Origin: Cryobacterium adonitolivorans
GTDB taxonomy: Bacteria; Actinomycetota; Actinomycetes; Actinomycetales; Microbacteriaceae
DNA length: 64,000 nucleotides
NCBI RefSeq assembly: GCF_004402695.1
Contig: NZ_SOFL01000025.1
Coordinates: forward strand, 1-64,000
Direction of reading: 5' to 3'
Part shown: positions 50,580 to 60,102 of the stretch, piece after piece
How the letters are laid out: each line of letters begins with the position of its first letter
How positions within the stretch are numbered: position 1 is the first letter of the stretch
Notes under the pieces: model-generated
Told to the model about the DNA's origin: nothing
Seen by the model: the letters and a program-made list of their open reading frames with translations, nothing else
Databases searched by the model: none
Program-made: the position numbers and the translations under genes

Positions 50580-51554
50580 TTAATTAGTGACGCTTGCAAA
50601 TTCGGGGTCGCCGGCCTCGGCCAGCAGATCCTCGGGGAGGGTAGCCAGGTAGTGTTCGGCGTCTAGGGCCGCCACGGTGCCACTGGCGGCCGCTGTGACC
50701 GCCTGACGGTAGGTCGGGTCGATGACGTCTCCGGCGGCGAACACGCCGGCCTGGCTGGTCTTGGATGACCGTCCGGCGACGGCGATGGTGCCCTCGCTGG
50801 TGAGGTCGAGCAGGTTGTGCACGAGGTGCGTGCGCGGGTCGTTGCCGATGGCCACGAACAGGCCGCCGACTGCGAGGGTGCGATCGGTGCCGGTGACGGT
50901 GTCGCGCAGACGCAGACCCTCAACGGCTTCTTCGCCATCGATGCCGACGACCTCGGTGTTCCAAACGAACTCGATCTTGGGGTGCGACAGGGCGCGCTCC
51001 TGCATGATCTTCGACGCCCGCAGGGTGTCCTTGCGGTGGATGATGTAGACCTTGCTCGCAAAGCGGGTCAGGAAGGTGGCTTCCTCCATGGCGGAGTCGC
51101 CGCCGCCGACGACGGCGATGACCTTCTCCTTGAAGAAGAAACCATCGCAGGTGGCGCACCAGGACACGCCCCGGCCGCTCAGGCGCTCTTCGTCAAGGAT
51201 GCCCAGCTTGCGGTAGGCGGACCCGGTGGCGAAAATCACGGACAGGGCCTCGTGCTTCTCGCCGTTGCCGAGGGTGACCGACTTGACGGTGTCGCCGAAT
51301 TCGAGCTTGGTGACGTCGTCGTACACCACTTCGGTGCCGAACTTCTCGGCCTGCTCCTGCATCTTGGCCATGAGTTCCGGGCCCTGGATGCCGTCGGCGA
51401 AGCCCGGGAAGTTCTCCACGTCGGTGGTGTTCATGAGCTCACCGCCGGCCTCAACGGAACTGGCGATCAGGAGCGGCTTCATGTTCGCCCGCGCGGCGTA
51501 AATTGCGGCGGTGAATCCGGCAGGACCCGAACCGATGATGATGATCTGACGCAC
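50580..51554 (-). CDS. trxB: thioredoxin reductase
   Basis: A 324-residue NADPH- and FAD-dependent reductase that recharges thioredoxin. The FAD site is IIIIGSGPAGFTAAIYAARA, the redox-active cysteines CATC in SWCATCDGFFFKEK, and the NADPH site VIAVVGGGDSAMEEA. The C-terminal AGDVIDPTYRQAVTAAASG is the second FAD stretch. I chose the GTG at 51552-51554, preceded by AAGGAG, over a longer frame. First gene of a trxB-trxA operon. Confidence 0.97.
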   Translation of the reverse strand: MRQIIIIGSGPAGFTAAIYAARANMKPLLIASSVEAGGELMNTTDVENFPGFADGIQGPELMAKMQEQAEKFGTEVVYDDVTKLEFGDTVKSVTLGNGEKHEALSVIFATGSAYRKLGILDEERLSGRGVSWCATCDGFFFKEKVIAVVGGGDSAMEEATFLTRFASKVYIIHRKDTLRASKIMQERALSHPKIEFVWNTEVVGIDGEEAVEGLRLRDTVTGTDRTLAVGGLFVAIGNDPRTHLVHNLLDLTSEGTIAVAGRSSKTSQAGVFAAGDVIDPTYRQAVTAAASGTVAALDAEHYLATLPEDLLAEAGDPEFASVTN

Positions 51555-51718
51555 GCGTAGACTCCTTGAAATCAGTGGAAGAGACGCCTTTCGGCGCCTC
51601 ACATTCGGGTACAACACATCCTAATCGGATGCTATTCCGCTCCGTCCGGCCCGAGGCCCCGCTGTACAGCCACTGTTCAGCAACCGGTAGCTTGGCCGTC
51701 ACCCGACGCAGCGACGGC

Positions 51719-53359
51719 CTAACGCCCCAGGCGGGTCTTCAACGGCGCCAGAAAGCCGTGCAATTCCGTGCTGCGCATGAGGAGCAGCAGGCCGAAGTAC
51801 AGCCCGGACATGACCGTTCCGATCACGATCATGGTGACGATCGCGGGAGCGGTCCCGGAGACGGCGAATCCGCCATTCCGGGTGCCGCCCAGGGCAATAA
51901 GGACGGCAAGTCCGGCGGCGACCGGAACAATGACGGCGACGAAATATTTGACCAGGCTGCGCAGGATGCGACGGCCGTCGATGCCGCCGAGGCGCTTGCG
52001 GAGCAGCCACGTGGCGAGGATCGCCTGCAGGATTCCGGACACCGTCACTGTGAGGGCGATGCCGAACGCGATCCACTCCGGCGGAAGCAGGGCACAACCG
52101 AGCACGCCCGTGATGACCAGGACGACCTGGAACAGGGTGAAGAAGAACGGGGTCCGTGTGTCGCCGAGGGCGTAGAAGGTGCGCTGCACGACGAACAGCA
52201 CGCAGAACGCCACCAGGCCCAGCAGGAACGCGATGATGACGTTGCCGATGGCCTGCACCTGCTCGAACCCGGCCTCGCCGAAAACCGTGGCGAACGGGTA
52301 GGCGCAGACCATGATGACGGCGCTGGCGAGCACAATCAGCAGGGTGGTACCGCGGATGGCCGAGGACGCATCCGTGCGGAGCTTGTCGGTGTCGTCGCGG
52401 GAGGCATGCTCGCTCATCCGGGTGAAATAGGCGGTGGCAACGGACACCGTGATGATCGAGTGCGGCAGCATGAAGATCAGCCAGGCCGTGCTCATGACCG
52501 TTGAGGAGGCGCCTTCTCCCGACGCGAGCGTCACGACCTGCGTCTCGACGATGCCGGCGACGGTGGTCAGCAACAGCATGCCGAACGTCCAGCTCGCCAT
52601 CTTGCCCGCCGCTCCAAGGCCGACACCCCGGAAAGCGAAGTCGGGGCGGTAACGCAGCCCGATGCGGCGCCAAAAGAAGTACAGCACCACGGCCTGCAAC
52701 ACGACACCGAGCGTTGCGCTTCCGGCCAGTAGGGCGGTCATCCCCGGGGTGAAGTCCGCCGGCGGTCGCTGGCCATCCGTGTCGATACCGAACAAGAGGC
52801 CGAAGAGGAGCAGTCCGCCGATCGAGATCACGTTGTTGATCACGGGCACCCAGGTGAACGGGCCGAAGGATTTGCGGGCGTTGAGGACCTCACCCAGGAC
52901 CGTGTAGAGACCATAGAAGAAGATCTGGGGCAGGCACCAGTACGCGAATCCGATCGCCAGTGACAGCTGCGCCGGGGAAAAGCCCAGGCCGATGAACCGG
53001 GTGATCAGGGGCGCAAGCAGCGTCGCGGCCAGGGTCGTGATGGCCAGGATGCTCAGAGCCAGGGTGACGAGCTTGTTGATATACGCGGTCCCGCCGTCGT
53101 CGTGCAGGCTCGCGCGAACGATCTGGGGAACGAGCACCGCGGTCAGGACGCCGCCCGCCACGATCGTGTACACGGTGTTCGGTAGCTGGTTTGCGACGGT
53201 GAAGGCGTCGGGGACGTTGCCGATCTGCCCGAGGATGTGGGCGAAGACGATGACCTTGAGAAACCCGAGCAGGCGCGAGACGAGGGTTCCCGACGCCAGG
53301 ATGGCGCTGGCGCGGCCGACGCCGCCCTGGCTAGCCACGGGGAGCCGGGGGGACGTCAT
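51719..53359 (-). CDS. murJ: lipid II flippase MurJ (MviN)
   Basis: A 546-residue MOP-superfamily flippase with about 14 transmembrane segments that moves lipid II across the membrane. N-terminal SAILASGTLVSRLLGFLKVIV and PDAFTVANQLPNTVYTIVAGG are family signatures. Mycobacterial MurJ has an added pseudokinase domain that FhaA binds; none is present here, and the protein ends about 20 residues after the last membrane segment. It starts 28 bases inside the end of the DUF6049 gene on the same strand. Confidence 0.95.
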   Translation of the reverse strand: MTSPRLPVASQGGVGRASAILASGTLVSRLLGFLKVIVFAHILGQIGNVPDAFTVANQLPNTVYTIVAGGVLTAVLVPQIVRASLHDDGGTAYINKLVTLALSILAITTLAATLLAPLITRFIGLGFSPAQLSLAIGFAYWCLPQIFFYGLYTVLGEVLNARKSFGPFTWVPVINNVISIGGLLLFGLLFGIDTDGQRPPADFTPGMTALLAGSATLGVVLQAVVLYFFWRRIGLRYRPDFAFRGVGLGAAGKMASWTFGMLLLTTVAGIVETQVVTLASGEGASSTVMSTAWLIFMLPHSIITVSVATAYFTRMSEHASRDDTDKLRTDASSAIRGTTLLIVLASAVIMVCAYPFATVFGEAGFEQVQAIGNVIIAFLLGLVAFCVLFVVQRTFYALGDTRTPFFFTLFQVVLVITGVLGCALLPPEWIAFGIALTVTVSGILQAILATWLLRKRLGGIDGRRILRSLVKYFVAVIVPVAAGLAVLIALGGTRNGGFAVSGTAPAIVTMIVIGTVMSGLYFGLLLLMRSTELHGFLAPLKTRLGR

Positions 53360-55604
53360 CAGCGGACGCTGGGGGATTGGCGGCGGGGTCGTCTTTGGCG
53401 GACTGGGCGCGGTCGTGCCGGCGGTGCACGATGTTGCGCCACACGCCGAATCCGAAGAACAGCACGACGAGGGCGGCGAAGATGCGTGATCCGATGCCTT
53501 CCCAGTCGGCGCGCACGTTGACCGAGATCAACGAGGGCTGACCCAGGTCCGCCCCTGACGGGGTGTAGAGCGTCACCCGCAGGCTGACCGCGCCGTTCCC
53601 GACCGCAGCGGTCACGGGGATCGACACTGTTTTGGCCGAGCTCGCATCAATCACGGCCTCGACGTCATTTCCCACCACCAGGCGGCCGTTGGAGGGGACG
53701 ACCTGTACCTTCACGGTGACGGCCTGGCCGAGGGCATTGTTCAGGGTGATGGGGATGTCGACCTTGCTGCCGACGACGTTGATCGGGCCCTTGGTGCTCA
53801 CGGTCACCGACCGCAGCACCTCGCTGGAGGTCGCCAGGTTGTCGCCGACGGCGGTGCGCCAGTCGTCGGGGTTGGCCTGCCAGGACGTCGCCAGCAGGCC
53901 CAGCAGGGAGAGCCGGTTCGGTGCCGTGACCGCGGCCGGATCGGCGAGGGCTGTGGAGAAGGTGACGATCTCGGCTTCCCGGTCGACCAGTCTGGTCGCG
54001 AGGTCGACCCTGCTGCTCGGCTCGGCCTGCGTTCGGAAGGTCACGTCGGTGGAGACCGGGGCCGCGGTAGCCGCCGTCAGCGTGGTGGCGGCGTACCAGG
54101 GCAGGGCCGTCAGCGCATCGACGGTCTGCGCCAGCCGAGCCGCGGTCGGCGGCCAGCCGCGATCAAGGGTGGCGAGAAGCGTGTGGGCCTTGTCGGGATT
54201 CGCGGCGGCGACGACAGCAATTTGGGAGGACAACTCGGCCGTGTGCCTGCGCCAGTCGTCGTCTGTCGTAGCCATGACGGCCGAGCGCATCGCCTGCGAA
54301 ATTCCGGTGTCTGCAACAAGGCCGAGAGCGCTCGAGCCCAGGTCGACAGTCGTGTTGGCGCTGACATCGGGGTCGTCCTGGGCCACGTTGCCCGAAGCGA
54401 GGAGCGTGGTGGTGAGGCCGGCGTCCGCGAATGCGGACAGGTCGTCTTGCGCGACGGCGTTGTCGGCGGGCCAGGCGATGGTCGTAGAGGTGTAATCCCA
54501 GGCGAGTAGCTGATCCAGGGTGGGCACCGCGCTTTCGCCGCTCGGCTGCTCCGGGACCGGGGGTGCTTCAGACGATGTCGGTGCGCCCGGATCGACGGTG
54601 TCATCCCCGGGCTCTGGCGCGGCGGTGGGCTCGGCGGGAACGAACAGGCTCGGATCGGTGGCGAAGCTGAGCGAGGTCGGCGCCAGCGGACCAGTCGCCC
54701 CAGCCTGGACGGCCAGGGACGGGTCCGCGTCTGCATACCCGAGCGGGAATATATCGTTTTCTGCCAGGTCAAGGCGGTTCAGCCAGTCGACCGCGGACTC
54801 CGGTGCGCTCGTTCCGAGCACCCGGATGGAGGCGATGATCATCGGGTCGATGGCGATCGCCACGGACCGATTGATGAGTCCCTCGAGTTGGCGGGTGAGG
54901 ATGCCGGAGCCGGCCGTGTACGCGGCGAGGTCCTCGGCGCTGATGAGGCCGGTGCTGTTCGCCGGGGTGATGATCGGCATTGCCACGGCGAGGTTGACCG
55001 GGGTGACGGCGGGGGGTTGCAGTACCGAAGCATCCGGATACCAGACGAAGGTGGATCGGCCGGAAGCCCGCACCGCGTCATCGGAGCTGAGGGACGCCGC
55101 GATGCCCCGCGGTCCCCACGGGCTCCACTCGAACAGGCCGAGCGCGGCGCTGGGCACCGTGACCGCGACCGTGACCGTGCTGTTGGGCTGCACGGGGACG
55201 GTGAGCGGGACGCTGGTCATCAGGTCGCCGACAGTGTCGTCGTCCTCGTCGGGTTTCAGCCACTCATCGAGGGCCGTTGTGCTCGTCAGCGCCCGCTCCG
55301 CCAGGAATACATCGACGTTTCCGGCGGGGATGGAGGTGGCGGATTCGTTGGTGATGGTGACGTTGAGCTTGAGGTCCTCATTGAGGTGCAGGATCGAGGA
55401 GTTGCCCGGTGTGACGTGCAGGGCGACCGTGTCGTTGTTGGCTGCCGTGGCGACCGGCCCGCCGGCGGTGCCCGCGGCGGTTGCCGGATTCGCCGTGGCC
55501 AGCGCCGGCCAGAGCAGCAGGGGGGCACAAAGCAGGGCGGCCGCGAGGCGCCGCCGGATTCTGGGGAGCGCAGGCCGACGCGCGTGATTCGGATCGGCCA
55601 GCAT
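53331..55604 (-). CDS. DUF6049 family secreted, membrane-anchored protein
   Basis: A 757-residue exported protein corresponding to the Rv3909 family by position and architecture. A signal sequence follows a basic N-terminus (about 18-44, RRLAAALLCAPLLLWPALATA). Two large Ala/Thr/Asp-rich extracellular domains follow, and the C-terminus has one transmembrane segment (about 705-725, SRIFAALVVLFFGFGVWRN) with a short basic tail. No enzymatic motif is recognised. Proline-rich low-complexity sequence (about 345-375) links the domains. It probably assists MurJ or envelope assembly, judged only from the overlap (29 bases) and conserved neighbourhood. ATG 55602-55604 is chosen by signal-peptide placement. 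Confidence 0.85.
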   Translation of the reverse strand: MLADPNHARRPALPRIRRRLAAALLCAPLLLWPALATANPATAAGTAGGPVATAANNDTVALHVTPGNSSILHLNEDLKLNVTITNESATSIPAGNVDVFLAERALTSTTALDEWLKPDEDDDTVGDLMTSVPLTVPVQPNSTVTVAVTVPSAALGLFEWSPWGPRGIAASLSSDDAVRASGRSTFVWYPDASVLQPPAVTPVNLAVAMPIITPANSTGLISAEDLAAYTAGSGILTRQLEGLINRSVAIAIDPMIIASIRVLGTSAPESAVDWLNRLDLAENDIFPLGYADADPSLAVQAGATGPLAPTSLSFATDPSLFVPAEPTAAPEPGDDTVDPGAPTSSEAPPVPEQPSGESAVPTLDQLLAWDYTSTTIAWPADNAVAQDDLSAFADAGLTTTLLASGNVAQDDPDVSANTTVDLGSSALGLVADTGISQAMRSAVMATTDDDWRRHTAELSSQIAVVAAANPDKAHTLLATLDRGWPPTAARLAQTVDALTALPWYAATTLTAATAAPVSTDVTFRTQAEPSSRVDLATRLVDREAEIVTFSTALADPAAVTAPNRLSLLGLLATSWQANPDDWRTAVGDNLATSSEVLRSVTVSTKGPINVVGSKVDIPITLNNALGQAVTVKVQVVPSNGRLVVGNDVEAVIDASSAKTVSIPVTAAVGNGAVSLRVTLYTPSGADLGQPSLISVNVRADWEGIGSRIFAALVVLFFGFGVWRNIVHRRHDRAQSAKDDPAANPPASADDVPPAPRG

Positions 55605-55694
55605 GTACGGGATTCTACGGCGTAGCCGAGGGAGAACCCTCCGCGCCGGCTGGATGGCGCGCGGGCACGACGAGCTAGCAACTACCATTGGGGC

Positions 55695-57125
55695 ATGCAG
55701 AGCGTCACGGCAGCCCTCGCAAGACTGGGCGACCTGGCTGCCTCCCCCACGGTTTCCCGTCTAGCGAACTCATTCGCCGCGGCCGGTTTCGAACTGGCCC
55801 TGGTCGGGGGTCCCGTCCGGGACGCGTTCCTCGATCGAGTCACCAATGACCTCGACTTCACCACCAACGCCACACCGGACCAAATCCTCGCTATCGTCAA
55901 GCCGATCGCCGAGGCGCACTGGGACATCGGCCGTGCGTTCGGCACTATCGGCGCCCAGATCGCGGGCGAAAAGGTCGAAATCACCACCTATCGGGCCGAC
56001 AGCTACGACGGTCAGACTCGCCGCCCCGACGTGGTCTTCGGCAGCAGTCTCGACGATGACCTGCTTCGGCGCGACTTCACCGTGAACGCGCTCGCCCTTC
56101 GACTGCCGCAGGTCACTCTCGTCGACCCGTCCAACGGCATCGACGACCTGCTCAACGGGGTGTTGCGTACGCCCACGGCACCCGAGATTTCGTTCGGCGA
56201 CGATCCGCTGCGGATGATGCGGGCCGCCCGCTTCACCGCCCAGCTGGGCTTCACCCTTGAGATCGACACCGCAATCGCCATGGCCGCCATGGCCGGGAGC
56301 ATCAACATCATCTCCGCCGAACGGGTCGGCGACGAGCTCGGCAAACTGCTGCGCTCGGCCAACCCGCGGGCCGGCATCGAGTTGCTGGTGGAGTCCGGCC
56401 TGGCCGCCATAGTGCTGCCGGAGATCCCGGCCCTGCGGCTGGAGATTGACGAGCACCACCATCACAAGGACGTCTACCAGCACACCCTGACCGTGCTCGA
56501 CCAGGCCATCGGGTACGAGCGAAGCCGCCAGAACCTGACCGAACCCGACCTCGTGGTGCGGTTGGCGGCACTGTTGCACGACATCGGCAAGCCAGCCACC
56601 CGGCGCCTCGAGTCCGGTGGGGTGGTGAGTTTCTACCACCACGACGTGGTCGGCGCGAAGCTGGCCAAGAAACGACTGCGCGCGCTGCGCTTCGACAACG
56701 ACACGATCGCCGCGGTCGGCAAGCTCGTGGAACTGCACCTGCGATTCTTCGGTTACACCGAAGGGGCCTGGACCGACTCCGCCGTGCGCCGGTACGTGCG
56801 CGACGCCGGCGACCAGCTCGAGCGGCTGCACATCCTCACCCGAGCCGACGTCACCACGCGCAACCGGCGCAAGGCCGACCGGCTGGGCTTCGCCTACGAC
56901 GACCTCGAACAGCGCATCGGCGAGCTCGCGGCCCAGGAAGAGATGGACTCGGTTCGCCCCGACCTCGACGGCGAAGAGATCATGGCGATCCTAGGGCTGA
57001 AGCCCAGCCGTGAGGTGGGCGAGGCCTACCGCTACCTCCTGGAGCAGCGCCTCGATGACGGGCCCCTCGGCGCCGACGAAGCCACTCGCCGCCTGCAGTC
57101 CTGGTGGTCGGGCCGCCGCGCCTGA
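55695..57125 (+). CDS. pcnA: CCA tRNA nucleotidyltransferase / PcnA-like
   Basis: A 476-residue class II nucleotidyltransferase with an HD domain. Head motif is LVGGPVRDAFLDRVTNDLDF (DxD metal site), the neck contains LRRDFTVNALALRL and RMMRAARFTAQLGF, and HD residues are in ALLHDIGKPATR. It adds or repairs the tRNA CCA end in bacteria whose tRNA genes lack it, as the tRNA genes in this window do. The mycobacterial homologue Rv3907c lies in the same place. The Nudix gene usually found between it and the DUF6049 gene is absent. Confidence 0.94.
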   Translation: MQSVTAALARLGDLAASPTVSRLANSFAAAGFELALVGGPVRDAFLDRVTNDLDFTTNATPDQILAIVKPIAEAHWDIGRAFGTIGAQIAGEKVEITTYRADSYDGQTRRPDVVFGSSLDDDLLRRDFTVNALALRLPQVTLVDPSNGIDDLLNGVLRTPTAPEISFGDDPLRMMRAARFTAQLGFTLEIDTAIAMAAMAGSINIISAERVGDELGKLLRSANPRAGIELLVESGLAAIVLPEIPALRLEIDEHHHHKDVYQHTLTVLDQAIGYERSRQNLTEPDLVVRLAALLHDIGKPATRRLESGGVVSFYHHDVVGAKLAKKRLRALRFDNDTIAAVGKLVELHLRFFGYTEGAWTDSAVRRYVRDAGDQLERLHILTRADVTTRNRRKADRLGFAYDDLEQRIGELAAQEEMDSVRPDLDGEEIMAILGLKPSREVGEAYRYLLEQRLDDGPLGADEATRRLQSWWSGRRA

Positions 57126-57264
57126 CCGGGGGTTCCGACCTACTTCGCCGAGTTGCCCACCTCGCCTGGGGTGCTCGTCCTCCACAGGTCGAGCCTGGCG
57201 TTGTTCTGCACCACCGCTGTAGCTGGCGCCGCCTCGGCGAGGCCACCGGGAGACCCTTCTCGGC

Positions 57265-58038
57265 ATGGACCCCAACGCATCCGCGCTGCCTCAGTTTCAG
57301 CTCACCCGCGACCAGCTCGGCCACGACGCTCGCGCCATGCGCCGCGACCACGCGCACGGCGGCACCGAGCGCCTGCGGCGCGGCATCTACGTGCCGCGGA
57401 CCAGTTGGTCCAGTGCCGACGCGGATGCCCGCTACCTCCTGCGAATTCAGGCCGCGGTGATGTCCCGGCAAGCGCGCCCGGTGATGAGCCACCTCTCGGC
57501 CGCCCGAGTCTGGGGTCTACCGATGGATGCCGGACTTCAGAAGCACTTCCCACTGCCGAAAGGGGCGGTATTGCCGACCGTCACCCTTGACGAGGTGCTG
57601 GACCGGGTCCGTCAGCTCGGCACTGCGCGGGGCACCCGCCGTGCCCGCCAGTCCGTCGGCTTCTCCGATGCGCGGTCGGGCTCGGTGGGGGAGTCATTGA
57701 GTCGCACGGGCATCTTCCTCGCCGGCATGCCGATGCCGGACCTGCAGGTGGTCTACCCGGCCCCCTTCGGCGAAGACCGGGTCGACTTCCGCTGGAAGCG
57801 AAGGTTCCAGGCGAAACGGATGCCTCTGCTCGGTGAATTCGACGGAGAGCTCAAGTACACCCGGGGCGAGTTCATGGGCGGGCACACGATCGACAAGGTC
57901 GTCTGGGCCGAGAAACGTCGGGAAGACCGGTTGCGCGCGCCCGGCCGGGCGATGGTCCGTTGGCTGTGGGCGGATGCCCTGAGGCCAGAGCGCCTCCGAG
58001 CGGTGCTCCTCAACGCTGGCCTGCGGCCCGCAACGTGA
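57265..58038 (+). CDS. hypothetical protein with C-terminal nuclease-like fold
   Basis: A 257-residue protein. The N-terminal half (about 1-110) begins MDPNASALPQFQLTRDQLGH, then has RLRRGIYVPRTSWSSADADARY, an AbiEi/transcriptional-regulator-like opening found in a large Microbacteriaceae family. The C-terminal part contains LLGEFDGELKYTRGEF and VVWAEKRREDRLRAPGRAMVRWLW, a Vsr/DUF559-like endonuclease pattern with possible acidic and lysine catalytic residues. The region between (about 110-135) looks shortened compared with relatives I recall. Function unknown; many members sit alone. ATG 57265 is without a clear ribosome binding site. Confidence 0.6.
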   Translation: MDPNASALPQFQLTRDQLGHDARAMRRDHAHGGTERLRRGIYVPRTSWSSADADARYLLRIQAAVMSRQARPVMSHLSAARVWGLPMDAGLQKHFPLPKGAVLPTVTLDEVLDRVRQLGTARGTRRARQSVGFSDARSGSVGESLSRTGIFLAGMPMPDLQVVYPAPFGEDRVDFRWKRRFQAKRMPLLGEFDGELKYTRGEFMGGHTIDKVVWAEKRREDRLRAPGRAMVRWLWADALRPERLRAVLLNAGLRPAT

Positions 58039-58247
58039 GCCACCTCAGGTGTGCGCCAGGCGAGTTGCCCTCAAACGGACCAGCTGCCCCGATGTAACGG
58101 GGCACCTGGTGCGCAGGTGGGCGACAGGCGGCAAATTTTCGGTGCGGAGGGCATCGGAAGGGATGGTGGCGCTAAGCCCACGGTTCCAGTAGTCTTGGCA
58201 GGTTGTCTGTGTGCCGGATTCCCGGCCTCCACGTTCAACACATGCAC

Positions 58248-58299
58248 AACCCTCCTGTTGCAGAAATACTGCAGCCGTTTAGTCCGAAGGAGGTGGGTT
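58248..58299 (+). promoter_or_regulatory. candidate S6:S18-type ribosomal-protein leader of rpsF operon
   Basis: AACCCTCCT (58248-58256) can pair with AGGAGGTGGGTT (58288-58299), enclosing a TGCAG-AAATA-CTGCA hairpin (58259-58273) and a CCGTTTAGTCCGA stretch. The outer pairing hides the rpsF ribosome binding site. It resembles the known S6:S18 leader, but the covariance is not tested. Confidence 0.4.
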
Positions 58300-58303
58300 A
58301 GTC

Positions 58304-58810
58304 ATGCATCAGTACGAATTGATGGTAATCCTCGATCCCGAGATCGATGAGCGCACCGTAGCTCCCAGCCTTGACAAGTTCCTCAACGTTGTTCGCAACG
58401 ATGGTGGAACCATTGACAAGGTTGACGTTTGGGGTCGCCGCCGTCTCGCATACGAGATCAACAAGAAGGCCGAAGGCATCTACGCTGTCGTCGACTTCAC
58501 CGCAAACGCCGCAGCAACTGCCGAGCTCGACCGTCAGCTGAAGCTGTCGGAAGCCGTCATGCGCACCAAGGTGCTTCGCGCCGAAGAGGGCATCGCCCAG
58601 GTTGCCGTCGCAAGCAAGCTTGCCGCCGAGAAGGCCGCCCGCAAGGCAGCCAACCCGAAGGCTGCTGCTGCTCCGGTCAAGGCCGACGCTCCTGCCGCAG
58701 CTCCCGCTGCCAAGGTCGCTGCATCCGCGAAGCCTGCAGCTGCCCCGGCAGCTCCGGTCGCCGTGGACGCTCCTGCCGAGGCAGACGCCGACAAGGCAAG
58801 CGACAAGTAG
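58304..58810 (+). CDS. rpsF: 30S ribosomal protein S6, long C-terminal extension
   Basis: A 168-residue S6. The core (about 1-95) has [20 protein letters not shown] and [20 protein letters not shown], and the extension (about 100-168) is Ala/Lys/Pro/Asp-rich low complexity (for example [20 protein letters not shown]). Usual S6 length is 95-100. Similar tails occur in other Microbacteriaceae, so it is probably ribosome-peripheral rather than an error. ATG 58304 has AAGGAGGTGGG 5-8 bases upstream. First of rpsF-ssb-rpsR-rplI. Confidence 0.95.
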   Translation: MHQYELMVILDPEIDERTVAPSLDKFLNVVRNDGGTIDKVDVWGRRRLAYEINKKAEGIYAVVDFTANAAATAELDRQLKLSEAVMRTKVLRAEEGIAQVAVASKLAAEKAARKAANPKAAAAPVKADAPAAAPAAKVAASAKPAAAPAAPVAVDAPAEADADKASDK

Positions 58811-58813
58811 CCC

Positions 58814-59323
58814 ATGGCCGGCGAGACCGTAATCACCGTGGTGGGCAACCTCACCAGCGATCCGGAACTGCGTTACACGCAGAACGGGCTGGCGGTAGCC
58901 AACTTCACCATTGCCTCCACTCCGCGCAATTTCGATCGCGCAACGAGTGAGTGGAAAGATGGCGAGGCACTGTTCCTGCGCGCGAGCGTTTGGCGTGAAT
59001 TCGCCGAGCACGTGGCCGGTTCACTGACCAAGGGTTCCCGTGTCATCGCTTCCGGGCGTCTCAAGCAGCGTTCGTATGAGACCAAGGAAGGTGAAAAGCG
59101 CACGAGCATGGAGCTCGAGATCGACGAAATTGGTCCTTCGCTGCGCTACGCCACCGCCTCCCTCACGCGCGCGCAGTCATCCTCCGCTCCCCGCGGCGGC
59201 GCGCCTGTCGCGCAGCAGCAGGGTAACGATGAGCCCTGGGCACCCAGCGCCCCCGCAGCCAACACTGGTGGCGGCGACGTCTGGAACACCCCGGGCAACT
59301 TCAGCGACGAGACCCCCTTCTAA
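58814..59323 (+). CDS. ssb: single-stranded DNA-binding protein
   Basis: A 169-residue SSB. The OB-fold (about 1-110) starts [23 protein letters not shown], and a Gly/Ala/Gln-rich linker leads to an acidic tip ending SDETPF, the usual binding site for repair and replication partners. Spacing to rpsF is three bases. Coexpression with S6 and S18 is conserved in bacteria. Confidence 0.96.
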   Translation: MAGETVITVVGNLTSDPELRYTQNGLAVANFTIASTPRNFDRATSEWKDGEALFLRASVWREFAEHVAGSLTKGSRVIASGRLKQRSYETKEGEKRTSMELEIDEIGPSLRYATASLTRAQSSSAPRGGAPVAQQQGNDEPWAPSAPAANTGGGDVWNTPGNFSDETPF

Positions 59324-59377
59324 GCCGAACCTCACGGTTGACGGCTGCACTCACACGTTTTAGAAAGTTAGGAAATC

Positions 59378-59641
59378 ATGGCTGGAAAGTCGAGCGGCGA
59401 CCGCCGCAAGCCGCTCCGCGGTGCTAAGGGTGGCAAGAACGCCGCCCCCGCGAAGTCGATCCGGGTTGGTGTCATCGATTACAAAGATGTCCCCACACTT
59501 CGGAAGTTCATCTCAGAGCGTGGAAAGATTCGCGCCCGCCGCATCACCGGCGTCTCCGTCCAGGAGCAGCGCCTGATCGCGCGTGCCGTCAAGAACGCCC
59601 GCGAAATGGCCTTGCTGCCCTACGCCGGCTCAGGCCGGTAA
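59378..59641 (+). CDS. rpsR: 30S ribosomal protein S18
   Basis: An 87-residue S18, [20 protein letters not shown] then [20 protein letters not shown] and [20 protein letters not shown]. No cysteine zinc-binding motif is present near the N-terminus, so it is the zinc-free type. It binds S6 on the 30S platform. Confidence 0.96.
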   Translation: MAGKSSGDRRKPLRGAKGGKNAAPAKSIRVGVIDYKDVPTLRKFISERGKIRARRITGVSVQEQRLIARAVKNAREMALLPYAGSGR

Positions 59642-59652
59642 GGAGCCCTCAC

Positions 59653-60102
59653 ATGTCGAAATTGATTCTGACGCACGAGGTCTCCGGCCTCGGTACCCCC
59701 GGTGACATCGTTGATGTCAAGAACGGGTTCGCTCGTAACTACCTTCTCCCCCAGGGCTTCGCTGTTGCGTGGACCCGCGGTGGCGAAAAGCAGATCGAGC
59801 AGATCAAGGCCGCCCGCGTAGCCCGCGAGCACGCCACCCTCGAAGAGGCCCAGGCTCTCAAGGCAACTCTTGAGAACACCAAGGTCAAGCTGGTCGTCAA
59901 GGCCGGCGCCGGCGGACGCCTGTTCGGCTCCGTCAAGACCGCCGACGTGGCCGACGCGGTTGCCGCGGCCGGCCTCGGTGCCATCGACAAGCGCAAGATC
60001 GAGCTCAGCCCGATCAAGTTGACCGGTGAGCACCAGGCGACGGTTCGTCTGCGCGACGAGGTCAGCGCGACCATCACCCTTCAGGTGGTAGCCGCAAAGT
60101 AG
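59653..60102 (+). CDS. rplI: 50S ribosomal protein L9
   Basis: A 149-residue L9 with the N-terminal domain [30 protein letters not shown], a long connecting helix and a C-terminal domain ([16 protein letters not shown]). ATG 59653 is 11 bases after rpsR with GGAG at -10. Last gene of the rpsF operon and followed by a terminator. Confidence 0.96.
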   Translation: MSKLILTHEVSGLGTPGDIVDVKNGFARNYLLPQGFAVAWTRGGEKQIEQIKAARVAREHATLEEAQALKATLENTKVKLVVKAGAGGRLFGSVKTADVADAVAAAGLGAIDKRKIELSPIKLTGEHQATVRLRDEVSATITLQVVAAK

